Positions 24,880 to 31,637 of a DNA stretch of 34,753 bases are shown here, piece after piece. How positions within the stretch are numbered: position 1 is the first letter of the stretch; every line of letters begins with the position of its first letter. The stretch comes from Treponema sp. (GTDB lineage Bacteria; Spirochaetota; Spirochaetia; Treponematales; Breznakiellaceae). The DNA is taken from assembly GCA_031265825.1 (NCBI GenBank), contig JAISCD010000095.1, positions 1 through 34,753 of the forward strand, given 5' to 3'. A program made the translations under genes and the position numbers. The notes beneath the pieces are model-generated. The model saw only the letters and a list, made by a program, of their open reading frames with translations. It was not told where the DNA came from and made no database searches.

Positions 24880-25869
24880 ATGAAACGATTGTACAACCGG
24901 ATTCTAGTCGGAGTCTCGGCGCTTTTTGTGTTGTTTTTGCTGTGCTTTTCTAGTTGTGTGAGGAAAGGCAATCCTGTAGAGGTTGCCGCGGATGGGAAGG
25001 TTGTGGTGACGGCGACTATCTTCCCGCCTTATGACTTTGTTCGTCAAATAGCCGGCGACAAGGTCAGCCTGAAGATGCTCTTGCCTCCGGGTGCGGAGAG
25101 TCACTCTTTCGAGCCTACGCCCCAAGACATCATTGCCATTCAGAGGAGCAAACTCTTTATATATGGGGGCGGCGAGTCGGACGAGTGGGTCGAGCGCATT
25201 TTAGAGTCTATGGATGTAAGCGCTATGAAACTTGTCTCGCTCATGGATTGCGTTGACGTAGTGGAGGAGGAGATTGTCGAGGGTATGCAGGCGGAGAAGG
25301 AGGCGCAATCTGCGTTCAAAAGCATTGGCGTTACAACAAGTCCTGAATACGATGAACACGTTTGGACGTCTCCCAAAAACGTCGTGCGTATTGTGCGGGT
25401 GATTACCGATGCGCTTTGTGAAATAGACGTTGCCAACGCCGAGGTTTACCGCCAGAATGCTGTCGCGTATACTGCTAAACTAGACGCGCTTGACGAGGAG
25501 TTTCAGGCTGTCGTTACTAATGGCTCGCGGAGAACCATTGTCTTTGGTGATCGTTTCCCTTTTCGTTACTTTGCGGATGCTTATGGGCTTGCTTATTTTG
25601 CCGCGTTTCCGGGTTGTTCCACCGACACCGAGCCGAGTGCGGCGACTGTCGCCTTCTTGATTGACAAGGTCAAGACTGAACAAATTCCGGTTATCTTCCA
25701 TATTGAACTCTCAAACGAGAGGATGGCTGACATTATCGCGGAGTCAACAGGCGCGGAGAAGCTGTTACTCCACGCCTGTCATAACATATCTAAAAGGGAT
25801 TTTGACGCGGGTAAAACCTATTTGGACTTCATGCAAGCCAATGTAAAGAGTCTCCAGACAAGCCTCTAA
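24880..25869 (+). CDS. znuA: Zinc/manganese-binding lipoprotein of an ABC importer
   Basis: This 329-aa cluster A-I metal-binding lipoprotein delivers Zn2+ or Mn2+ to the ZnuB-ZnuC importer. The ribosome site AGGAG fixes the start at 24880. The signal peptide ends in FSSC, a relaxed spirochaetal lipobox. Likely ligands are His75 (ESHSFEPTP), His160 (DEHVWTSP), Glu276 (FHIELSNE), and Asp224 in FGDRFPFRYFADAYGL where many family members have His. There is no long His-rich loop. The stop codon TAA abuts a hairpin-tail repeat, and about 1.16 kb of repeats separate it from znuC, which is normally adjacent. Confidence 0.9.
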   Translation: MKRLYNRILVGVSALFVLFLLCFSSCVRKGNPVEVAADGKVVVTATIFPPYDFVRQIAGDKVSLKMLLPPGAESHSFEPTPQDIIAIQRSKLFIYGGGESDEWVERILESMDVSAMKLVSLMDCVDVVEEEIVEGMQAEKEAQSAFKSIGVTTSPEYDEHVWTSPKNVVRIVRVITDALCEIDVANAEVYRQNAVAYTAKLDALDEEFQAVVTNGSRRTIVFGDRFPFRYFADAYGLAYFAAFPGCSTDTEPSAATVAFLIDKVKTEQIPVIFHIELSNERMADIIAESTGAEKLLLHACHNISKRDFDAGKTYLDFMQANVKSLQTSL

Positions 25870-26062
25870 CACCCGAAGGGTATTTAAATACTTCGCAACG
25901 GGTGTTGTTAGAAAGGTGGTGCCGCTGTCCCCGTCCTGATGGAACCACACTTGCAAGCAACAGGCAAAGCCTATTTAAGGACTTCACAACGGGGTGTTAT
26001 TAGAAAGGGGGAACCCACTGAACCCGTCTTGACGGTACACTTATAAGGAAGTGGAGACTATG
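25868..26062. repeat. Two hairpin-tail repeats after znuA
   Basis: AACACCCGAAGGGTATTTAA plus the ATACTTCGCAACGGGTGTTG tail (25868-25912) is followed by GCCGCTGTCCCCGTCCTGATGG. A second unit opens with CAGGCAAAGCCTATTTAAGG near 25961 and carries the same ACTTCACAACGGGGTGTTAT tail and AACCCGTCTTGACGG ending. The two units show that the hairpin part is exchangeable while the tail is kept. Confidence 0.75.
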
Positions 26063-26068
26063 CAAGGT

Positions 26069-26173
26069 TAGGAGGGGGGCGCTATTTCCAAAACATTGTG
26101 GCACACAGTCGCCTTTGAGACGCGCCCCCCTGTCTTCAGACCCGCAGGGCGGGTCTTCCGCCACCCCCCTATT
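26069..26173. repeat. G6CGC dispersed element, copy B
   Basis: TAGGAGGGGGGCGCTATTTC, CAAAACA, CGCGCCCCCCTGTCTTCAGA and GCGGGTCTTCCGCCACCCCC follow in the same order as copy A. It lies directly before the CTAG hairpin array; copy D lies after that array in the opposite orientation. Confidence 0.65.
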
Positions 26174-26181
26174 ATTAGGGG

Positions 26182-26526
26182 CTAGTAACCGTGGGTCGGT
26201 TACTACTAACGTGGCGGCACACTTTAGTAATGTGTGTAGGACACACGCTAGTAGAGTGTGAGAGGCACACCCTAGAGAGTGCGTGGGACACACATTAGAG
26301 AGTGTGTGGGACACACCCTAGTAGAGTGCGTGGGACACACGCTAGTAGAGTGTGAGAGGCACACCCTAGTAGAGTGCGTGGGACACACGCTAGAGAGTGC
26401 GAGGGACACACCCTAATAATAATTGCGTGGCGTGTGTTACTAATATGCGTGGTCAGTTGTTACTAGGAATCGAGTGATGATTCTAACTAGGAATCGAGTG
26501 GCGATTCCTCTAGGAATCGGATGGGG
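26182..26526. repeat. 24-bp CTAG-anchored hairpin array
   Basis: About 13 units of 23-24 bp each open with CTAG (or CTAA/TTAG) and carry a short inverted repeat. Examples: CTAG-TAACC-gtgggtc-GGTTA; units with GTGTG...CACAC arms; and CTAG-GAATC-gagtggc-GATTC at 26463, 26487 and 26510. The arms change while spacing and the CTAG anchor stay. No coding frame with a start or ribosome site was found. Confidence 0.75.
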
Positions 26527-26586
26527 AGGCGTCTGGGATGCTTGCCTGTTTGCACGGACGCGGCGGGGCTAAAGACACGCCGCGTG

Positions 26587-26716
26587 GATGGGGGGTAGCG
26601 GGAGACCCGCCTCTCTAAACTCCCTTGCATGGGGGCGGGGCTCCCGCGCAGGGGGGCGCGACAAAGGGTTTATGATGAGCCTACCTCTGTTTAGGGAAAG
26701 CGCGCCCCCCTCCTAA
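26587..26716. repeat. G6CGC dispersed element, copy D (reverse orientation)
   Basis: GGGGGGTAGCGGGAGACCCG, then an insert of about 25 bp relative to copy B, GGGGGGCGCGACAAAGGG, and CTCTGTTTAGGGAAAGCGCG followed by CCCCCC. Its orientation is opposite to copy B, so B and D form inverted ends around the CTAG array. Confidence 0.65.
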
Positions 26717-26750
26717 TACTAAAGAATCTACCACTTCTACTAAAAGCCAC

Positions 26751-27018
26751 TAGGGAGTTGTTTAACAGGGCTACGCTAAACGCTTGCCTGTTCCAAACAA
26801 CATTCTTTAAGAAGTTGTTAAACACCCTTCGGGTGTTGCTTACAAGTGTGGTTCTGTCAGGACGGGGTCAGCGGCACTACCTTTCAAACAACACCCCTTT
26901 AAGAAGTTGTTAAACACCCTTCGGGTGCGGGGTCAGCGGTACTACCTTTCGGATAACACCCGTTAAGCAGTTGTTAAACAGGCGTGCCTGTAAGAAGTAT
27001 TGAAACACCCTGCGGGTG
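26751..27018. repeat. Hairpin-tail repeats forming the znuC leader
   Basis: Three to four units alternate CGTTAAGCAGTTGTTAAACA-type tails with hairpins CACCCTTCGGGTG and CAGGCGTGCCTG, plus GGGGTCAGCGGNACTACCTT spacers. The last hairpin, CACCCTGCGGGTG (27006-27018), ends 2 nt before the znuC ribosome site. I see no gene or clear promoter between 26717 and 27030. Confidence 0.75.
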
Positions 27019-27030
27019 AGAGGAGAAGAT

Positions 27031-27765
27031 ATGAATAAGATGAATGATGACATATTAACTTGTCAGAATGCCGCGTTTGGCTATGATGGACGCATCGTTG
27101 TCAACAATATTAGCTTTGCCGTTCAGAGCGGCGGTTACCTTTACATTATAGGCGAAAACGGCTCCGGTAAAAGCACGCTCGTCAAGGGCATTCTGCGCCT
27201 TATCAGCCCCTTACAAGGACGAGTATACTTCTCGCCGCATATAAAGACAAGGGAAATCGGTTACCTTTCACAGGCGTCCGCCGTGAAGAAAGACTTTCCC
27301 GCCAATGTTTCAGAAATCGTCCTGTCTGGACTAGTGGGCGCTATGGGCTTACGCCCCTTCTACTCCCGCGCGGATAAAGCCATCGCGGAAGATAATATGA
27401 AGCGACTCGACATCTACGACCTAAAAGACTGTTGCTTCAGAGAACTATCAGGCGGACAACAACGCCGAGTACTCATCGCCCGCGCACTCTGCGCGTCCCA
27501 CAAACTACTCGTGCTAGACGAACCCACCGACAGCCTCGACCCACTAGCAACACAGGAACTATACAACCTACTCGCAAAACTAAACCGCGAAACAGGCATT
27601 ACTATAATCACCGTAACACACGACGTGCATGCCGCGGTCAAATACGCAAGCCACATCTTGCATATCAAATACAATCAATATTTCTTCGGCACCCTGTCTG
27701 AATACACCCGTTCAGACTACGCAAAATCATTCTTTATAGATAATAGAGGAGTTGAAAATGACTAA
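27031..27765 (+). CDS. znuC: ABC transporter ATPase for zinc/manganese uptake
   Basis: This ATP-binding subunit (244 aa) powers metal import. Walker A GENGSGKST is at 41-49, the signature LSGGQ at 139-143, and Walker B VLDEP at 161-165, followed by the H-loop in TVTHD. I chose ATG 27031 because AGGAG lies 5 nt upstream; an in-frame GTG at 27016 falls inside the repeat hairpin. The 3' end overlaps the permease start by 8 nt, so the two are translationally coupled. Confidence 0.93.
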   Translation: MNKMNDDILTCQNAAFGYDGRIVVNNISFAVQSGGYLYIIGENGSGKSTLVKGILRLISPLQGRVYFSPHIKTREIGYLSQASAVKKDFPANVSEIVLSGLVGAMGLRPFYSRADKAIAEDNMKRLDIYDLKDCCFRELSGGQQRRVLIARALCASHKLLVLDEPTDSLDPLATQELYNLLAKLNRETGITIITVTHDVHAAVKYASHILHIKYNQYFFGTLSEYTRSDYAKSFFIDNRGVEND

Positions 27766-29158
27766 CAGTATCTTTTCCACATTGACTGAAATGTTTAACT
27801 ACACATTTCTCGTCAGAGCGTTTGTAGTTGGCGCGCTCGTTTCGATCTGCGCCGCACTACTCGGTGTGAGCCTCGTCTTAAAACGATACTCCATGATTGG
27901 AGACGGACTCTCACATGTCGGTTTTGGAGCGCTTGCCATAGCAACCGCACTTAACGTCGCGCCGCTTACCGTCTCGATTCCCATCGTCTTATGCGCCGCC
28001 TTTCTGCTTCTGCACCTAGGGGAGAAGCGCGTGATTAAAGGAGACGCGGCTATCGCCCTCATCTCCACAAGCTCGCTGGCACTCGGCGTGGTGATAATAT
28101 CACAGACAACAGGAATGAACACCGATGTGTGCAACTACTTGTTCGGCAGTATACTCGCAATGAACAAAAACGACGTATACTTAAGCGTCGCCCTGTCAAT
28201 AGCAACGCTCGTTCTCTTCGTCCTGTTTTACCACAAGCTATTCGCCTTGACGTTTGACGAAACCTTTGCGAAAGCCACCGGGCTGAAAACGGGGTTGTAC
28301 AACATGCTCATCGCCTTCCTGACTGCGATTACTATCGTGATTGGTATGCGAATGATGGGGGCGATGCTCATCTCCGCGCTCATCATTTTCCCGGCGCTTA
28401 CTTCAATGCGGCTATTCAAGAACTTTAAGAGTGTGAGTATCTGTTCCGTGTGCGTGTCAATCTCTTGTTTCTTTATCGGCGTGGTCATTTCCTATGTTTA
28501 CGCGACGCCTACAGGCGCAAGTGTCGTCATGCTCAACATTGCCGCATTCATGCTGTTTTGGTTAATCAATATCATCACAAAACATAAAGGAAGCGTAAAG
28601 AAACTAGGCGCGGTTGCGTGTGTTTGTACTGCTCTTTTTTCTGCCTGCGGCAACGCGAAACAGCAACAGCAGTCTTTTTCGTTTTCATCCCTAGAGAGCA
28701 AGAGTGCGGAGACGCCTTCTGTAGATTTGTCTCAAGGCACGGTAGAAGCAAAGCGGAAAGAACTAAGTTTACCGCGGGACAGCGGCGTTATTGAAATAAA
28801 AGAAAAAATGTTTCTGGCGCAGACTAACGATGTTTATCTAAACGCCGAAGATTATCTAGGCAGGACGATAAAGCTGGAGGGGTTGTTCAAGCGGGAAGAT
28901 TCTGAATATGGGGATTATTGTTTTGTGCTGAGATATGGACCGGGTTGTTGCGGCTCTGATGGAAACGCTGGCTTTGAAATAGCCTGGGAACCGCGTGATG
29001 AAATGCTTGTTAAATACCCCAATGTTGACGATTGGGTAGAGGCTACGGGCGTCTTAAAAACCTACGAAGACGACAGCTATCCCTTCCCGCTTTTATACAT
29101 CGCCTTATCAAGTCTTAACGTCTTAGACAAACGCGGCGCAGAGTTCGTAACCCAATAA
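27758..29158 (+). CDS. znuB: ABC-3 metal permease fused to a lipoprotein-like DUF1980-type domain
   Basis: Residues 1-275 are a ZnuB-type ABC-3 permease with about eight membrane segments (VSLVLKRYSMIGDGLSHVGF is the family block). At about residue 280 the frame runs on into VKKLGAVACVCTALFSACGN, a signal peptide with lipobox Cys297, then about 50 linker residues. It ends in a C-terminal domain (about 345-466) with YLGRTIKLEGLF, YGPGCCGSDG (393-402), WVEATGVLK and LSSLNVLDKRG, which matches the soluble half of YcgQ-type DUF1980 proteins. Other bacteria encode these as separate proteins. The start is ATG 27758, with AGAGGA 7 nt upstream. The stop abuts a repeat. Confidence 0.88.
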   Translation: MTNSIFSTLTEMFNYTFLVRAFVVGALVSICAALLGVSLVLKRYSMIGDGLSHVGFGALAIATALNVAPLTVSIPIVLCAAFLLLHLGEKRVIKGDAAIALISTSSLALGVVIISQTTGMNTDVCNYLFGSILAMNKNDVYLSVALSIATLVLFVLFYHKLFALTFDETFAKATGLKTGLYNMLIAFLTAITIVIGMRMMGAMLISALIIFPALTSMRLFKNFKSVSICSVCVSISCFFIGVVISYVYATPTGASVVMLNIAAFMLFWLINIITKHKGSVKKLGAVACVCTALFSACGNAKQQQQSFSFSSLESKSAETPSVDLSQGTVEAKRKELSLPRDSGVIEIKEKMFLAQTNDVYLNAEDYLGRTIKLEGLFKREDSEYGDYCFVLRYGPGCCGSDGNAGFEIAWEPRDEMLVKYPNVDDWVEATGVLKTYEDDSYPFPLLYIALSSLNVLDKRGAEFVTQ

Positions 29159-29334
29159 CACCCTTCGGGTGTTGGACGACTTCACAAGGGGTGTTATCCG
29201 AAAGGGTGTGCCGCTGTCCCCGTCTTGCACGCGAGGCGTGTTTAAGGACTTCACAACGGGGTGTTGTTAGAAACAGGCACAGCCTGTTTAAGGATTTCTT
29301 AACAGGTGTTGTTAAAGAGTTGGTGTCAGACATC
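29157..29334. repeat. Hairpin-tail repeats and a GTGTCAGACA palindrome after znuB
   Basis: AACACCCTTCGGGTGTTGG starts at the znuB stop codon. It is followed by ACTTCACAAGGGGTGTTATC, GCCGCTGTCCCCGTCTTGC, a second unit (GGACTTCACAACGGGGTGTT), a third with CAGGCACAGCCTG, and GGTGTCAGACA (near 29322). The first hairpin may end znuB transcription. Confidence 0.75.
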
Positions 29335-29345
29335 GTAGGCGATTC

Positions 29346-29380
29346 AAAAAAAACGCCCTGACGTTCAAGTCAGGGCGTTT
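29346..29380 (-). terminator. Rho-independent terminator of the 29392-30468 gene
   Basis: AAACGCCCTGAC (29351-29362), loop GTTCAA and GTCAGGGCGTTT (29369-29380) form a perfect 12-bp stem. Eight A residues at 29346-29353 become the U-run on the minus strand. This is the clearest terminator in the window. Confidence 0.9.
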
Positions 29381-29391
29381 AATAACAACGA

Positions 29392-30468
29392 TTAGCTCAC
29401 ATACTCGTTAAGAGGCTTAACCCTGTATTGCAGGATAGGCATCTTATCCGTAGTCACATAGCCAGCCGAGGCGTTTATTACGTCGGGAAGCCTGCCGACT
29501 ACAGTGGCGCAGGTTAGTTCAACCGTGGCGGGACGATTGATAATCACTTCCGTCTCTGGTTCTCCAATAAGCGTCCAATCGTTTTGGTCGAATTCGTCAG
29601 GCGCATATACCTTACCGATACATTCAGATTCAATAACCACCCCTTCCTTAGTTTTAGTAGTTACAACCGCGGACATCCCCGTTGCATACCCCGCAGGCAC
29701 AGTCATGTTCAAAGTAGAACTCTCCAAGTCCTTACAGTATGTTTGAGGAACAGTCTTTTGCGTCTGCCTAACTACGGTGAAACCAAGTTTGTCGCAGAGC
29801 CAGCCGTTGACATTCCACATATACGACGGCAAATAAGAGCCAGATTCGATACTCTTTTGCCTTTCATCGTCGCTAACCTTATCAGCAGAAGCGATCTCCC
29901 TATCAAACGTGGCTAAGTCAAGTCCCGCTCCATGCGCCTTTGCAAGAGCTATGCCATAATCTTCGACGTTGTAACTAGACTTTCCTGTTATCTTAGTAAT
30001 TTTGTGAGTAGCCCCAGAGAGGACAGTTATCAAATTACCCCAAAAGACATCCTGATAACCCGAACCGCAAATGGTACAGTTGTTCTTCTTTGCAAGCTCG
30101 TCGATTTCCTTGGTCAGTGTAGGGGAAGAATTTTGAGGATAAAAGGCTTCCTCACAGGTTGAGATTGCGTTCACCCCTGTCTTTGCACAGGTCAGGAATG
30201 GAACCCGAAGGTCTTGGATAAGACTCATGGTAGTAACAATACAAACGTCAGGCTTGTCTTTGACAAAGACTGCCTCCGCCTCTTTAGCGTCTTGGACAAC
30301 CACGCCCTTTTTGCCGCCTCCTATGATGTCGCCAATATCCTTGCCAATCACTTCGGGACGCACGTCAAATGCGCATACAATCTCCGCGCCTTTTTCGTAC
30401 ACATAGCGCATCGTATAGACCGACATCTTGCCGCAACCATACTGGGCGACCTTTAATTTTCTATTCAT
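29392..30468 (-). CDS. 2,4-diaminopentanoate dehydrogenase-like oxidoreductase
   Basis: This 358-aa NAD(P)-dependent dehydrogenase has the dihydrodipicolinate-reductase-type fold. KVAQYGCGKMSVYTMRYVYE (6-25) is the Rossmann entry, and GKDIGDIIG matches the block typical of the diaminopentanoate dehydrogenase (Ord) family in ornithine fermentation. GSGYQDVFWGNLITVLSG is a second family block. Length matches (about 350 aa). No ornithine-pathway partners (OraS/E, OrtA/B) are in the window, so the substrate is uncertain. GGAGG lies 7 nt before the ATG and a strong terminator follows, so it is monocistronic. Confidence 0.8.
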   Translation of the reverse strand: MNRKLKVAQYGCGKMSVYTMRYVYEKGAEIVCAFDVRPEVIGKDIGDIIGGGKKGVVVQDAKEAEAVFVKDKPDVCIVTTMSLIQDLRVPFLTCAKTGVNAISTCEEAFYPQNSSPTLTKEIDELAKKNNCTICGSGYQDVFWGNLITVLSGATHKITKITGKSSYNVEDYGIALAKAHGAGLDLATFDREIASADKVSDDERQKSIESGSYLPSYMWNVNGWLCDKLGFTVVRQTQKTVPQTYCKDLESSTLNMTVPAGYATGMSAVVTTKTKEGVVIESECIGKVYAPDEFDQNDWTLIGEPETEVIINRPATVELTCATVVGRLPDVINASAGYVTTDKMPILQYRVKPLNEYVS

Positions 30469-30554
30469 AAAACCTCCATAAATAGTTGATTCATCATTAT
30501 ATTATTGCACATATTTTCATTTGTCAAGATTTTTTTAGATTTTTATAGAAATAC

Positions 30555-30584
30555 TTGACACAATTAAAGATTCATGTTTATAAT
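30555..30584 (+). promoter_or_regulatory. Promoter of methyltransferase cassette 1
   Basis: TTGACA (30555-30560), an 18-bp spacer and a perfect TATAAT (30579-30584). Transcription would start near 30591. The ATG at 30574 lies within the spacer, so it cannot be on this transcript. The block is nearly the same as 31574-31603. Confidence 0.75.
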
Positions 30585-31488
30585 AAATAAACAATCTTAT
30601 TGGAGATTGTACTTTAATAAGTTGAGGAGAAAACAATATGTTTACTACCCCCCCCCCCAGAAGATCTTTATCTTTGGATCTAGTTCTACTGGCAAAAGAC
30701 TTTTACCGATAATAGAAAAGCGGTATTCGGTTATCGGGTTTTTGGATAACGCCAAAAACCGATGGAATGAGAAAGTAGATGGCTATACAATATACCCGCC
30801 GTCACACATTAACAATGAGAAATATGACAGTATTATCATTGCTGCAACAACCGGGTATGAACCGGTAACAGAACAATTGGTTGCAATGGGCGTTGATAGA
30901 GGAAAAATAAATACGGAATATGTGGTTGTTCCTGTAAAAAGTCGCATAACATTTTTGGAAAAACTTGGTGAGATATTTACTGAAAAGCGTATTGACGGCT
31001 GTGTTGCGGAAGGCGGCGTTTTTCAAGGTGAGTTTGCCAAAGAAATCAACAGGGTATTTCCAACAAAGAAGTTGTATTTGTTTGATACCTTTTCAGGCTT
31101 TGACAAAAGAGACATTGATACGGAACAACAAAACCAGTATTCAGAATTCGGCGAATCGCATTTAAGTAATACAAGTGAGGAACTTGTAATGGGAAAGATG
31201 AAGTTTCCCGAAATGTGTATAATAAAAAAAGGCTATTTCCCCGAAACAACCGCAGGAGTTTCTGAAAAGTTTTGTTTTGTGAATCTTGATTTCGATCTAT
31301 ATCAGCCCATACTTGCGGGAATTGAATATTTCTACCCACGCATGGTAAAAGGCGGCGTAATACTAATCCACGACTATTTTTCTGAAGGCTATAAAGGCGT
31401 GAAAGAAGCCGTCAAAGAGTTTGACAGAAAGAACGGAATAAATGTTTTCCCCATCGGCGATGGAATAAGTATAGGAATATATTGTTAG
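30574..31488 (+). CDS. TylF/MycF-like methyltransferase, cassette 1 (poly-C; apparently phase-OFF)
   Basis: The frame encodes an N-terminal Rossmann-like part (KIFIFGSSSTGKRLLPIIEK, GFLDN) and a C-terminal TylF-type SAM-dependent O-methyltransferase (VAEGGVFQGEFAKEINRVFP, FVNLDFDLYQPI, KGGVILIHDYF), probably acting on a sugar. As given the frame opens at ATG 30574, but that ATG is inside the promoter. The ATG with a ribosome site (GAGGAGAAAAC, ATG 30638) is followed by 11 C residues (30648-30658), and in that frame translation ends after 24 codons at TAA 30710-30712. With 9 or 12 C residues the whole gene would be in frame. The gene is AT-rich. I infer slipped-strand phase variation. Confidence 0.8.
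   Translation: MFIINKQSYWRLYFNKLRRKQYVYYPPPQKIFIFGSSSTGKRLLPIIEKRYSVIGFLDNAKNRWNEKVDGYTIYPPSHINNEKYDSIIIAATTGYEPVTEQLVAMGVDRGKINTEYVVVPVKSRITFLEKLGEIFTEKRIDGCVAEGGVFQGEFAKEINRVFPTKKLYLFDTFSGFDKRDIDTEQQNQYSEFGESHLSNTSEELVMGKMKFPEMCIIKKGYFPETTAGVSEKFCFVNLDFDLYQPILAGIEYFYPRMVKGGVILIHDYFSEGYKGVKEAVKEFDRKNGINVFPIGDGISIGIYC
30648..30658 (+). repeat. 11-C homopolymer tract in cassette 1
   Basis: Eleven consecutive C residues start 10 nt after the first base of the ATG at 30638. Tracts of this length slip readily in replication. The tract is followed by AGAAGATCTTT, exactly as in cassette 2. Confidence 0.95.
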
Positions 31489-31489
31489 A

Positions 31490-31551
31490 ACGGCGTAAAG
31501 CAAAAGACGGCGCAGGGTGTCCGAGCCTTTACGCCGTCTTTTGAAATTTTT
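31490..31551 (+). terminator. Overlapping alternative hairpins after methyltransferase cassette 1
   Basis: Stem A: ACGGCGTAAAG (31490-31500) with CTTTACGCCGT (31527-31537). Stem B: AAAAGACGGCG (31502-31512) with CGCCGTCTTTT (31532-31542), followed by GAAATTTTT. The 3' arms overlap, so only one stem forms at a time. Stem B plus the T-run looks like a terminator. Confidence 0.6.
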
Positions 31552-31573
31552 GTCCATTTTTACAAATGGACGC

Positions 31574-31603
31574 TTGACACAATCAAGATTTCATGTTTAT
31601 ATG
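31574..31603 (+). promoter_or_regulatory. Promoter of methyltransferase cassette 2
   Basis: TTGACA (31574-31579), an 18-bp spacer and TATATG (31598-31603). Around it, ACACAATCAAGATTTCATGT is nearly identical to the cassette 1 promoter; the -10 box is weaker here. Confidence 0.65.
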
Positions 31604-31637
31604 TAAATAATCATTTTATAGGTTTAAGGAGAAAAAT

